Notes under the pieces: model-generated
Told to the model about the DNA's origin: nothing
What the model saw: the letters and a program-made list of their open reading frames with translations, nothing else
Database searches by the model: none
Assembly: GCA_950295325.1 (NCBI GenBank)
Contig: OX485808.1
Location: 30,958,527-31,022,526 of the forward strand
DNA: 64,000 nucleotides
Reading direction: 5' to 3'
DNA from: Polytrichum commune
Lineage: Eukaryota; Streptophyta; Polytrichopsida; Polytrichales; Polytrichaceae
Shown here: piece by piece, positions 9,760 through 22,454 of the stretch
Numbering within the stretch: the stretch's first letter is position 1
How the letters are laid out: each line of letters begins with the position of its first letter
Program-made: the position numbers and the translations under genes

Positions 9760-12700
9760 ATGAACTCGATGGTGGCAGTTGGGCCAATGCGGACTTCGTT
9801 TCTGCAGCCTTCTGGGTTTGCAACTACGCATCTTACAAAGAAGCCAACGGGAGCTCCCAGTCGCCTCCGAAGGGGCCCTGTTGTGGTGGCTGCATCTGTG
9901 GTGCCTGTGTCACCGGAGTTTGGGTATGTCGTCCTCACGGCTTCTGCGAGTGCCATTCTCACACAATGGCAGATGATTCAGGTACGTGGAGATTGATCAG
10001 AATCTGTTTCTTCTCTGTGTCGCTCTGTGTGTTTCTTTCAAATTTTGCTTGGACCACTCGGTTGTGGTTGCTTGGACGAAAGGAGAAGAAATTTCTTAGG
10101 TTGCATTATGGTCACTGAAAGGAGATGAAATTGAGCTTAAATTCCGGGAATCCAAAAGGATTATGGGAATAAAAGTATGTCAAGATGGTGTCTAAGAGAC
10201 TAATTCTGTAGGGATAGAGGCTAAATTCAACTTGATGGTCCAATTGGAAGATAGACTTAGGACTCCCTAGCACTACATTTTAAAAATAGCAAAGGAACTT
10301 ATCTCTAATGTAATGCAAGAGAAAAAGTAGTCTAATATGTTATCTTTAGAGATTGAGATAGTTGACCATCGTCCAGTCTCAATGGCAAGTCTATGATTCA
10401 AAGTCCAATAAGCAGCAATAATTTTGCATCGAGGGTGCTAATCAATGGTTGCTTCAAGTACGATTCACATTCATAGTTGAGAAAGTCCTTGAGGAGGAGG
10501 TAGTCTAATTTCTTTCACATGAGGTCGGAAGAGTTCCACTCTTTAACAATAAAGGTCTCCTTGTGCCACATTCTAAAGCATGGGAATTACCAGAATGAGA
10601 ACAGATCTTGAACCACCACCATTATCTTTCGTGTCAAAAGCATGTGTTGAAAGATATTGGCATATTATTCTTGCACATTGTGATGGTGAACTTCTTTTAT
10701 TGAGGTAAGTGGGGATCCTTCTATCTGCATTTCTATTATATCTTGAGTAGTAGCTTCACAGTATCCCTCATTTTCTTTCTTGTGTCACCACCCACAAGTA
10801 TCATTTCTTGCAACTTGTTGCCAATTCAACCTTGTGTTGGAACGAAAGAGGAAGGCAATTTTTAAGGCTGTATTAACTCAAGCACACATAGAGAATAGAC
10901 ATCCAACAATTGAAGTATGTGATGAAAGAAATTGCAACTTGATTTTTCACATTGTAGTGATGAATGTCTTTCTTATGTTCCACCACTTATAAATATTTCC
11001 TGCCTCTTAAACCTTGGTGATTATGTATGTCTGAACAAAATATGAAGAAAATTTGAAGGTTGCATGAATTCAAGCGCTCAATGAACTCCACCACCCATTA
11101 TCTTAGAAGATATTGGAATTGGAGTTTTTCACATTGTAATGGTGTTTTATTTTCTTATCTAACCACCCACAAGTATTTCTTGCAACTTGCTGCCAATTAA
11201 ACCCCGACTATTCTATTATGCTTCAACCCCTTGCAACAACCCATCCAACACTCTGAAATTGGACATACCCTTGTTTTTGTTGAATGCAGGTTGCATTTCA
11301 AAGGAAGAGGAGTGGTGTGAAATATCCAAAGGTATGTGATGGAATGGACAATTGGAATTTCCTTTCCAAGATATTGGCAGGGCACTTTTAGATGTGTCTA
11401 GGGTACATATTTCTTGTTTCCTGAAATTTTCTGCATTTCAAAATCAATAGACAAAGTTGAAGCATTTTCCAAGCATCATGTATCAGCATTTACCAATGAT
11501 CAGTATTGCTTGGACTTCTATAATTGCTGAATGTGGAATCACGCTTTCCGACTCACAGTTCATCAGAGTTGACACAACTTTGGTGGAGCAGCTATATGTG
11601 GAGGGTTCTCAATGATTCCGTGATCAAATAGCTTGCCACCATTTGGCTATTGCCGGATGTGTGATTTTTTCCTGTTTCATTCTAGTTTTTGATTGCTTCC
11701 TTTAACTGTTTTCTTTTCAGTATGTAACTCTAAAAGATTCAGATTGACTACCTCTCTTGATTCTAATTTTTTGGTATACTAGTTACCTTTATCTGTAAGT
11801 GTAAGATGTTGATGTTTGAACCTTGATTTTTACAAGAATATATGTTCTCTTTAAGAATTCTTGCTTTTCTGACATGCTGGTCTTCGTTTGGATGTTGACC
11901 AACATAGGTGTATGAGGATGCTGATGACTCTGTATTCAACTGTTATCAACGAGCACACCAGAACACTCTGGAAAGTTATCCGGCATTCTTGACGTTGCTT
12001 CTAATCGGTGGCTTCGGTTATCCAATTACCTCCTCTGTGTAAGCTGAATGTTCATCCAACTCACCTGCTCTGTGCTGAAGATCATCATGCTGTTTCTGTC
12101 TTGAGAGTTCATCACAAACGTCCAGAGGGTGGTGAATAATGTAATTATTACACCTAGTAGTGTATAATATAACTTTATCCTAAAATGTGTGTATCAATCT
12201 CTTCTGGAATAATTTTCTTTGTAATAATATGATTTGGCACAGCATAAAAGAGAAGAACAAAATAGAGAAGAGATGATTCCAATGTTACACCAACATGATT
12301 ATGATGTTGCTTCATTTTTTAGTAGGTTTAAATCTGTGTAATCCCAAAACAGGCATCACAAGAATTAAAGAGCCCCGGGAAGACTATTATCTTAAACCCT
12401 AAACCCTTAACCTTAAATCTTGAAAGGCCACAAACAAGCCGGCTTGCACCTATTTCCGCCACTATGATTGGGTGGACCGCACTAGAAATCAAATGTTAGG
12501 AAGGTCATCCATCTCCTAACACTATTCCAGCCTTAGGCAACTTAACCTCAGAGTTCTCATCGGATTTGGGTAAAGGCCTTTAATTTAAGCTACCTCAACT
12601 AACAAAGTCTTGTATTTATCACAATATTAAGTGACAATTCTGATGTTATTTCAACATCTTACTATTTATGTATAATAATTTAGCCTCTGAAAGTTTGATA

Positions 12701-13754
12701 TGTTTTATCAAGATCCTCTAGGAGTGACCTTCTAGGCATGTCCTTGATCACAAGGTACAATGTTGAGGTACAAGGTTGTGCTGACGGTTCAAATCTGTTG
12801 TTGGAGCAGGTGTGGTATGGTGTGGGTGATTGGACGGGTGGTCTACTCTCTTGGGTAAGCTCATATCTCTAAGTCTGTCGTATTGAACAAGTCTGATCTT
12901 GTGTTTGTACAATGTTTCTCTGTGGCATGCCTTTTTTACATTTTTGAGCAAATGTTGGGGAGGACCTTAAAGAGCTACTTCTTGGAGACATCCATTGTAT
13001 CAATAATGGGTACACTATGTGGATACTTTTTGCACTTCTCCTCAAATCAATCTACAAATGTGTGTTGGTTTCTTGTTCTAAGATAGGTAACAATGAGGTG
13101 AGGACTTAGGTACATGTACTTAATTCAGTGCCTCATCTTAAACAGACACCTATATTTTGAGTGACGAATGGTTGGTATCAATCTAAGAACAGACACCAAA
13201 AAGACATGTGTTGGAAAGAGATTGGACTCCGTGCTCAAAAGTTATTAACCATTCTATACGCAATAGTCAACATAAGTGGGGGGGGACCTATATGATCATG
13301 TAATATCTCGAAGAATCTACAATTTGACATTGAATAAGATATTCATACAAGCTCCGAAAAAATATGAGGAAAGTGATTACGGGCACAATTTGACTTGCAA
13401 ACCATCTCGCACTAATTGCGTATTTCATATCCTACAAAATGTGGGTGCAAAAAGTGAGTGCAGAGAGAAAATTTGTCCATTCAAGACCCGCTTAACTTAA
13501 TAGGAGCTTGGCTTAGAAATTAGGCTTGAGTTCCTTGAGTGGAAATAGGCCCAACCCTAAATTGGCTCAAGAATGTTACGTTTGATAATAGGAAAAATTG
13601 TTGATATCTATGGATTTTTCCAATGTGCAGGTATTACACTGGGACCCCTATAAACAGGATGAAAGGAGCATTCCACAATTTTGGACTTTGGGGCTTGCTT
13701 ATCACGTGCATTGTTTACGGTATTCAGCAGGTCATGCCACTCTGGATGTCTTGA
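9760..13754 (+). CDS. MGST3: Microsomal glutathione S-transferase 3-like MAPEG protein
   Basis: MAPEG-family MGST3 enzymes are small four-helix membrane proteins with glutathione transferase/peroxidase activity. Exons 9760-9981, 11290-11331, 11908-12038, 12810-12854 and 13631-13754 join in phase across GT-AG introns to give 187 residues ending in TGA. The family signature [13 protein letters not shown] is at residues 98-110, followed by the helix/loop [10 protein letters not shown], then VWVIGRVVY and GYYTGTP with a basic residue, and a last hydrophobic helix. Residues 1-52 precede the family's usual start (PEFGYVVL), have no acidic residue, are rich in S/T/R and end near [10 protein letters not shown], which resembles a chloroplast transit peptide (inference). 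ATG 9760 is the first in frame. QRAHQNTLE is, from memory, closer to the animal form than to the plant form I recall (QRGHQN). The gene is convergent with the hydrolase. Intron 4 contains a dispersed repeat (13140-13460). Confidence 0.88.
13140..13460. repeat. Dispersed repeat D inside MGST3 intron 4
   Basis: Matches 34083-34390, part of 43336-43490 and the interrupted copy at 62555-63325. Shared landmarks include AAAAGACATGTGTTG, CCTATATGATCAT and TTTCATATCCTAC. No terminal repeats were defined. Confidence 0.6.
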
Positions 13755-13961
13755 TTATGTCGATCCTTTCTAGGTATATCCCACGTTTTGAAGAAAGAAT
13801 TTGGGTTTTTTTTCTAAATGATCGAATCCCCTTGAGATACAAGAAGTGAAAGTTCGTCAAATTGTGAATGACTAATCACAATACAAATTTTGTTCCTCCA
13901 TGAAGTTGTTGTTGCATCCACTCTATAATTGCACTGGCCAGGTGTAGTGAACTGGTTATTT

Positions 13962-13967
13962 AATAAA
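13962..13967 (+). terminator. Candidate MGST3 polyadenylation signal
   Basis: AATAAA about 210 bases after the MGST3 stop codon, followed by A-rich sequence. It is one of several possible signals in AT-rich DNA. Confidence 0.35.
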
Positions 13968-14280
13968 ATAGCAAAAAAACTCTTGTGGTATGTAGCGTGT
14001 TGAGTATGAGTGCGCAACTGAGTATGCCAAAAGCATGGACATGCAAAGACAGTTCAGACGTAAACTATGTGGTAGTACTTCGACATATCCAGAAGGTGAG
14101 TGTATTTATTATTGTTATTGGATTTGGAATGAACACCTCCATACAAGGCAAAAATTGTGCAGTGAGTGGTGGGTGACCAAATTGGGGCAGAAAAGACAGG
14201 CCATTGGCTCTTTACAGACCAGAGCCACCTCCACAATACCTGTTCAGACTTTCCATTTTGTGTACATTGAGCATCTTTAA

Positions 14281-14641
14281 GGTATGTGGGTGTTATTCGA
14301 TCCATTTTTCATGTTCTCCTACTACTACCAATTAGAGTTACAAAACGAAACTTGTGTTGCATTAGCAAATCTACGATGAAGCATCCGTAAGGAAACGGAT
14401 TACAAATCGGATTTCTTTGGATTTAGTTACGGTTATTGGAAGTGCATATTTGTTGATTCTTTGATTATTAATATAGGTCCTCCCAATTGTGTTCATTATT
14501 GAGAGTGGAGTAGTACTACAATTTGAAGATGTGGTCCACTCTCTTCTAAACATGTCTCTTTATGGTGTTTTTTTTTTTAATCACACCAATCAAATGTTGG
14601 TGTCCGATTTTAGAAAAGTAACCAAATAACACTTGCATACC
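14281..14641. mobile_element. MITE family B, apparently complete
   Basis: Starts GGTATGTGGGTGTTAT and ends with the inverse AATAACACTTGCATACC. The body matches the 57003-57401 element and fragments elsewhere in the window. It is non-coding. Confidence 0.7.
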
Positions 14642-15110
14642 TTACTTTAATATCTCACATGGTATCTTTATTTCTTGCATCACAAATTTCCAAAGGGTTG
14701 TGTTTGACTTGATTATCATATCAAAATAATTATACCTAGTGGCATATGAATTAATTTTCTATACGAAAAGTCTTCATAGAATTGTAATGTGGTACATCAT
14801 AAAAGAAAATAAAATCATGCAATTATTACAGCATTCATGGGAAGTTCATGATGTTACTTCAACATTTTATTGTTTCAACATGATAAATTTGCCTTTGGTA
14901 GTTTGTGATGTCTACCCAATTGTGTTCACCTCCCAAGGTGTTTGAATTTGCACTTCCGATAACCACTGAAATATTGATTTGAGTTCTACGACTTAACAGA
15001 CACAATGGAATTCCTATCACATTTAATGTTATTCACATTACTATGTGTAGCACATAACATTTTATTCATCATTTTATTTGTTACACATCATGCACTTGAC
15101 CACCTTGGCT

Positions 15111-15312
15111 AGTTTTTCCATCAAGAGAAGATTCACGGGCGGGATCAAATTGCCAACCAACAACTCCATTCGGTTTTGGATATCGGGTACTTCTCCACTA
15201 TCATCTTGTAGAGTTTTTCCATCAAGAGAAGATTTCATGGGCATGATCAAATTGCCAACCAACCACTCCGTTCAATTTTGGGTATTGGGTACCTCTCCAC
15301 TATCATCTAGTA
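15111..15312. repeat. Two-copy 101-bp tandem repeat
   Basis: Two similar units start at AGTTTTTCCATCAAGAGAAG (15111 and 15212). Each contains ATCAAATTGCCAACCAAC and ends near CTCCACTATCATCT. A diverged relative is near 27260-27370. On the minus strand the units read open with a repeated DDSGEVP motif, whose origin I do not recognise. Confidence 0.7.
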
Positions 15313-15329
15313 GGTTAGGATCATCTCAA

Positions 15330-15700
15330 ACCAGCAGTGAATAACATTCAAAATGTAATCCAAGTTCATTCAACCATGTGCCTTTATGGTGTTTATTCTT
15401 TGATCTCACAAATCAAATACAAGTGTCCAAATAAGAAAATAAACCACAGTAACCTTGATGATTCTTCAGTTCTCTATTTCATGAGCTCCTTCAATCAAGG
15501 TGCCAGTTATTATCCAGGTACAAGATAGGTGTCTGTTGGACAAAAGGTCGAGTGTGGAGAAGTTAATAAAATTTGAAATCGTAGCCCCATCTCTCTTGGA
15601 CATGTGTTTTGATAGTGTTAATTCTTTGATCCTAACCAAACAACCCACCAATAAAATATAGGTGTTCAATTAAGATAAGTAACCACATATCTTCATGCAC
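15330..15700. repeat. MITE family B fragments
   Basis: Two pieces (about 15357-15445 and 15597-15700) carry the family B landmarks TATGGTGTTTATTCTTTGATC and GGTGTTCAATTAAGA in reverse sense. Both are truncated. Confidence 0.5.
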
Positions 15701-16401
15701 TTACCTATAGAAGTTAGTGATCAATGTCACACTGCAATTTTGTTGTACCTACTAAGTTTATTATTTGATGCAATTGCTGTTCTGCATGAATTGAGATCTG
15801 ATCACAACATCGTCAACAATTCTTCCAGCTTCAAACAAATACAACACGAGTCACAACAGAACAATGACTCAACCAATACTCGGCAACAAAGAGATAGTGC
15901 AATATCATATTCCCTATGGAACAAAAGACCGGTCACTGTTTCATATTGATTGGACATTGTACAAGCAATATTCAGAGGTGGGAGCAGAAATTGCTGCTCT
16001 TTTATCCCCATCAATCCTCATTGCTGCTAAATGGGTTGTTGTTGATGTTGTTGCTAGATTACACTAATAAAAGTACACGCAGGTGGTGGTCCTCCACTCA
16101 GCTTCCACTCTTCTCTGCTGTGAGAAAGGATGGCCAAGATGTCTTTGGAAATATGATAAACAAGCCCTGCTAGGTAGAGATTTCTTTCAACCCTCCTCCC
16201 CAAAACATTGTTGTGTCATCGAGGTGTGCTGATCTCCTCAAATGAATGGGATGGACATGACATGACGCAACGTGGTCGAATCATCATTTGGTGACTCCTT
16301 GAAGAATCATGAAGGTTTCCTATTATCATCATCATCTACTGTACTACTTTACTACTTGCTACAAAATCGTTTCATCCTTGATTTCCTGCCTTCCTTCCTT
16401 T

Positions 16402-19400
16402 CTACCTGAAAGGATCTGTCAACATGTTTGTTGTTCGATCACTAAAAGGATCAGAAAGAGTTCTCTCCTTTCTGGAGAGTGTGTACCTGGCTTCATCATC
16501 GAGCTCCCGGGAAATGAAAGGAACCATCGCTGCAAGTAAAGCACCTGGACATTCTTCATGAGGTAAATGTCCACAACCAGGTATAGCAATGAATCTCTGC
16601 AAAATAGAACAAACCAGTTGTTAATGAAATAAAAAGAAACATACTGAAGTCCTCAATATAAAATGACATCTGTACATTCAAGAGTCCATCCTGAAGGTCA
16701 GGTCTCAGAAGTGATGGAAGTGTTGCAAGTCAATCAATCAATCAACCAATCAACCAATCCCATGAAGCATGTGCCCTAGACTACTCAGATGCACCAGATC
16801 ACCCAACATTGTTGATGAAAAATTTAATTATTATTTAGTAAGAAATCTTGAAACCTCAACATTGTATAGTTCCCCTCCTATAATCTTATCAGACACAGAT
16901 AACCTTCACTTCTGTCAATAAGGTAGAAGAGACATACCGAGTTAGGAAGCTGTGATGTCAAAGACTGTGCAGCCTTCAGTGGAACCAAGCGATCTTGAAC
17001 GCCCGCAACAATAAGAGCAGGTAGGTTCCCTACACATCTCACCAGCTCAGCTGCACTGGAGGTAGACAAAACTGCTGTCACCATGGATGTCTTGCTCACC
17101 TCTGAAAGAGCCTTGTCCCAGCCTTCCACATGCAAAGGTGCCTGCAAGAAACATCGATTTCCATTTAGATATCACAAGAAAGAAAGTTAAAACTCTTTTG
17201 AGTACCCCACATTGGAAAAGCTTGGAAACACAGCGCAAGTGAATTCAAGGAGTACAAAGAGTTTGTGCACACCTTGTAAAGATCCAGTGTCTCGGAGGTT
17301 AGCTTGGAAGTGTCATGCCAAGCACGGCGGGTAGTGACCTGCCCAATTTCAGACCGGAGAAGAGGCCTCAGCATGTGACGCCCGAGAGATGTGTGCAGCA
17401 AAACTCGAGCAAATGATGGGACAACCTCCCGCGCTAGGCTGACGCCCAACAATACTAATCCTTTCACTTCCAACTGCATAAAAGAAACAAGCATTGAGTC
17501 AGACCTTTTCAAGTCACTCAGGTTTTTAAGTCCTTTTGTCACATGATTCAAAACTATCATCCTGGGAACTGTGGAGTAATTTCTTTCTACATTGAATCAA
17601 GGAAAAGAAAACGAATAAGACTCATACTTCTTAGAATTCTAAAGACCCTCACCAGCTCCAGAGTTCTGACTATACAGGAGCGGTGTGACGATCTACTGGG
17701 AGACTATGACTTTCCTAGACTGACTTCCAGAAAAGTTCTGCTAGAATACAATCGTCACTTTGGGGAAACCACAACCTCTTTTAGACTTGTCATGGCCAGA
17801 ATTTGTGAGGTATGATACAAAAGGTAAGGTTGTAACAGACCTGAATTGAATCTTTTGATTTCAAAGCCCTAGCAGCAGCCATGAGAGCTAGCAAGCCTCC
17901 ATCCGCATGTCCCACGAGGACCACTGAGGTCAGCCCTAGCTCCTGACAAAATGCAAAGAGAAGATCCACCTGCATTCATGACATGAATTCTTTTGATTAG
18001 TAGGAGGAAAACCTTCACCACTAGAATGGAATCAGATATATGAGGAATTATCAATGGATATGGAGGCACTTCCTGCTGACACACCAAAAGAGTTCTTAAT
18101 CAAGAAAGGCTCGAACAACTCAAGAGTAGGCCTTTAAACAGACCCACTCACCATCAGAATGTTCAACAGAGGCTAAATAACCCAATATCCAGCAACAGGC
18201 AGTGACAGTAGAAGGAAGTGACACATATTCTTTGTGATTAGCAGGAGGAAAAACTTAGCTACTGGGACGGAATCAGACATATCAGGAAGAATCCATGGAT
18301 AAGGAGGCACCTCTTACTATCACAAACCAAAGAATTCTTCATTGAGGAAGACTGGAAAAATAAGAAACAGGCTTGTAAACAAACCCATACACACTCAAAA
18401 ATGTTCAACAGAGGCAAAAAGGGCTGGCACAATTCAAGAGAAGGCTTGTAAAATGTTGGACAGAAGCTAAGTATACCAACATTCAGCACATCAGCAGTGA
18501 CAATAGAAGGCGAGAGTGTGGATACCTGTGTGTGTAAATCGTAGGGGTTTGGAAGCCCCTTCTGCTCCCACTCAGATCTTCTGGGCCTTGAAGTTAACCC
18601 CCATCCAGGTCGATCAAAGGCCACCACTCGGCATCCGACCTCCCTTGCCACTGTGCTCATTACATGCCTCCAGGAAAACACACCGCCTCCAAATCCATGG
18701 AGAAACACAACACCTGTAGTTCTGGCATTGGAACAGTCGCCATTGCCATTGCTACTTGGCATGGATGGCAACCCTAAACCCTCAGACATACCTCTCTGGG
18801 TATCCTGCATGATCGCAGGCCAGCCATTGAGGTCTGATGGGATTCCTGACTGCGATGAGGATTTGAAAGATGAATGACTACTCAAAAGTGGTGTATGGAC
18901 AGAAGAAGAAAACAAGGAGCCAGTAGTTGGAGCCCGGACAAGAGGGTTCCACACTGTAGAGAAGGATGGGGAACTGATTGACGAGGAAATCCCATAGTTG
19001 TTGATGCTATCGTATGTGTTACTTGAAGGAGCTTGACTACTCGGTGAGTTGCCTTCGGTGATCTTGTAGTGCACCACAAGCCCTTTGCAGTCCATAAATA
19101 AGCTGTCCACATCAGCCAGCATCCTTGCCGGGACATCGATGTCGTCATCTTGCTGTGGGTTTGCCACGAAGTTGCTCTCCAAGTCGATCTTCCTGAACAG
19201 TGGTGGCGATGAGGCCCGAGGGTTCCTTGGATACCCATTTATCGAAATTTTGCAGACCGAACCCTGTGGTCAAGATTAAACAGGAAAAATCAGTAAATTA
19301 CATTGACAAAATTTAATTTCTTGGAGAATCATCATGTGTGTGCAGCAGAACAGGCTACAGGTAGTGATTTGAGGTATCTAATTTGAAATATCCTGCGATT

Positions 19401-20202
19401 TGGTTTAATTTGAATGATAAGCTAAGTTTAGGTTAGGAAACTCACCCCTTCAGGATCTGTCCGCTCAAAGCATAGCTTGCGCCGAGCATGGCACCTCGCC
19501 TTGTAGGCAACGAAAATATGCACCAAGGCGAACACAGCCGACGAAATCAACAGCAACGGTAATGCCAGTCTGTTGCTACTTTCTGGAATTGCCACGGGTG
19601 ACCCAAGAGGAGATTCAAAGGTTCCATAAAAACACACTTTGGCCGAGAGGAATGCCGTGGTTGCAATTCCAAATACCAAAGTGATGCCCAGGTAAGGGCC
19701 ATGACACAGGCTTGGTGTGCCACAGATTGTGTAAGCCACTGCGAAACAAACAACACAAAGTGAGCATATCGAATGCATGGAGAGAAATTATGCCCATGAA
19801 AAGAAGAGATGCTCTGCAAAGTCAGATATTTCACAAAAGTAGGTAATCCTCTAACACCTACCAGAATTCTTCATGAAGGAGGAAAATAACAAAAAAAAAA
19901 AATTATCCTCTACAGCAGCAGAATTGCTTACCAAAGGCAGCGAGTGATCGAGCAATCGATAGAAGTGGAATATCAACAAGCGACCCGCGGAAGCTGTAAA
20001 TAGCCCAGTCGACCCGGAAGGAGAAGCAGGATGTGCAGCAGGTGAAAGCGGAGAAAACGGTGCAGATGTCTGCGATGCAAACAAGCAAAGGCGCAGATGA
20101 CACAAAGAGTGATCCCACCATAATCACCATGAAGAAGAGCGTCCTGCATGCTCTCCTTACACTTTCCAAGTTTCCCCTACCCGCACCTCTTCCTGCTCCC
20201 AT
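16402..20202 (-). CDS. Membrane-anchored alpha/beta hydrolase, plant type
   Basis: Exons on the minus strand: 20202-19932, 19738-19446, 19263-18526, 17969-17841, 17473-17273, 17141-16938 and 16596-16402. All junctions are GT-AG and in phase, giving 676 residues. The N-terminal 188 residues hold several hydrophobic segments and the motifs GSLVDIPLLSIARSL and HGPYLGITLV, which I recall from Arabidopsis hydrolases such as At1g80280/At1g15490 (from memory). A serine-rich linker leads to the hydrolase fold: oxyanion motif LHGFGGG (His377), AFDRPGWGLTSRP, nucleophile elbow LVGHADGG (positions 454-461 approximately), acid candidate Asp594 in AGVQDRLVP and His622 in PGCGHLPHEE. The nucleophile position (456) is Ala; I recall Asp (GHDDGG) in homologues. 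The substrate is unknown. The start ATG has ACC before it and is followed by GGA, a good plant context. Overall length and domain order fit an intact gene. Confidence 0.9.
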
Positions 20203-21847
20203 GGTGACCAAGTTTCAACTATCCACTGTTATCTATCCAACAAAATTGCTCTCTTCTTTTAAGACCGTCCGTCTCCCACGCGAAAATCACACTATTTTGC
20301 AAGGTAGCCTGCTACTTTTTTTGAAGGAGGTGGCTCCTACCCCTCAACACCTAGAAAATTTTGGATACTCAAACAGGAATCCTCGCACAATAGCTAGTTA
20401 GCTAGCTAGCCGTGGGGACGCTGGCAACCACTTGAAAGCTCGAAAACCATGTCCGAATTCGAAAGAGAGGTAGATGGAGGTTGCGAAGATCGTCAAAAGC
20501 CTGCACTGCATAAAATGAAGGATCATTAGTCTCACCACACAAACAAGTAGAACCTGCTTTACTTTGACCCTATTTCGGCGATGTTGCTCCCAGATGAGCA
20601 AGACTCAAGTAAAAAATCTATACTGGAATGTTATTGGAAATCACTGAGATTTGAAGTACTTCTGGTTAAAAGTAGAGTCTCTTCAATCTCTTCAATCTTC
20701 TGTTGATTTGTCGCGTACACATATCTTACATTAGCATTCCAAGTGTCAGCGGTGGTTTTCACAAGTGCACAAATTTCAGTGCATTGCGACTTATAAGCTA
20801 GCCCTGGAGCCTTTCGCTGTGTCTGGAACACGGAATAGGCCAGAAGAAAGAGAAAAGTGGCAAAGACCAAGATCAAAGGTTCCTTTTGCTTCTCACAACC
20901 CAGTTCAATTACAGGGACGTTATTAAAGAATCACTCTACAGGTTTTAACACTCTCGCCTGCCTAACAAGGAATCCAAGCACCCATGGTAACTTAGCCAAA
21001 ATAAATTACTGCGAACCCAGATTGAGCGCTGAGGAGCTTGGGTCACGTCATAACTGAGAAATTCAGCTAAACAAATAAATAGGAGACTATGGAAAGGAAA
21101 CTGCACTGAAAAGCTCTCTCTCGCGCTTGACTACCTACAAGAGATGCATATATGCGACTATCTCCTCCCACTTCACTCTTTCCGTTGAATAGTCGAAACA
21201 AACATACTGGTGCTTCGTATTCAGAATGATATATTCAGAATGGTACCAACAAGATCGCCGACCACTTGCACCAATTCGGTGGCTATCAACAAATCCGTGA
21301 TCTCCATCCCTATTCTTGCAATTGACCCACTCGGCATTGAAGGAGGACCAAAGAAGAGTAGCTAGAATCAACTCCGGGCGACTCGAGAGCCGTGATCTAA
21401 AATCTGATAGCGTATGACCGAAAGATGGTTCTAGATAAGAGTTTTAGCAGTGCAGTGACAACAACATCTCCTCGCTGGGTGCCTGCGCATAAAATCCCTC
21501 TGCATAAACTCTTGGCTTCCCCATTTCACCTCACTCCGTTTGTTCTCTTTTCTTTTAACAAGGTAAACCACCAAGCATCCAGCCAACTGCAGCGTTCTTG
21601 CTGAGCTCCACTTGCGAAAGACTTCAGTTCAAACATTGGCCAAAAAGAGTCTCTCCACTTTGGAAGAAAGAAAGAAAAAGAGAAAAATAAACATAAATAA
21701 ATAGCACAAAACGAAACGGATAGCCACCCACCCATCACATCGGCTGCCTATTCTTCCAACTTCGCCTGAGTGTATTTCTTCGCAATACAGAGCTCCCCAT
21801 TCCAGAAACTATTCCTGGCACACCTCCCATCGCCACAGAAGCCCCCA

Positions 21848-21882
<35 letters not shown>

Positions 21883-22454
21883 GCCCATCTCCACACATGA
21901 TATCGCCATCTTTCTCAGGAAAAGAGAGCCACAACCACTCTTCTCACTCCTTCCAACTCCTCACACCCCTCTCCTCTCCTCTCCTCCGTTTCTCTCCTTG
22001 CCTTGCCTTTGCTTCAGTTGGCTTGCCTGTGCTTTGCTTTGGGCCAAGATTCTGTCTTCGTCCCTGCTGGATCCCAGCTATGCGTGGGATGAGCGATGTT
22101 AAAGCCCAGCGTGCCCTGCCGTAGGCGGCGGACAAGAGAACCAACTTCCCTGCTGCCTTACTCCCCCAGCTGCCTTCCTTCCTTGCTTCCTTCGAGACTT
22201 GAGTGTCCTTGGCTGGACTAAGTTAGACTATTGGAGCATCACTGGCAGCTGCCTGCAGCAACCAAAGCAAGCGCGGAGATGCGGACGTCAAGGGCCGGGG
22301 AGTCGCGGCAAGGGGCTTCTCAGCTAGTAGGCAGCCTCTTTACACCCTGCCGCACTAAGTTCACGCCCCAATTCCTGCACATGCTACTGCCGCTGCAATT
22401 GCTCCCCTGCTCCGGCTCTTGAGTTCTTCTTCTCTACTTACTTTGATTCAAACG
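20203..22454. other. Upstream region of the hydrolase gene, no gene seen
   Basis: Probably holds the hydrolase promoter and 5' leader, but no start site could be placed. A (CT)n run at about 21851-21878 and pyrimidine-rich sequence to 22100 lie on the plus strand. Open frames here are low-complexity or short. Confidence 0.5.

Noticed and set aside
12385-12420. Telomere-like AACCCTAAACCC repeats (also near 26913)
   Set aside because: Only two or three short units within unique DNA, too few for a telomere or clear interstitial telomere.
21770-22430. Plus-strand Ser/Leu-rich frames around the CT repeat
   Set aside because: They are translations of (CT)n and pyrimidine-rich leader-like DNA; none has a supported start or domain.
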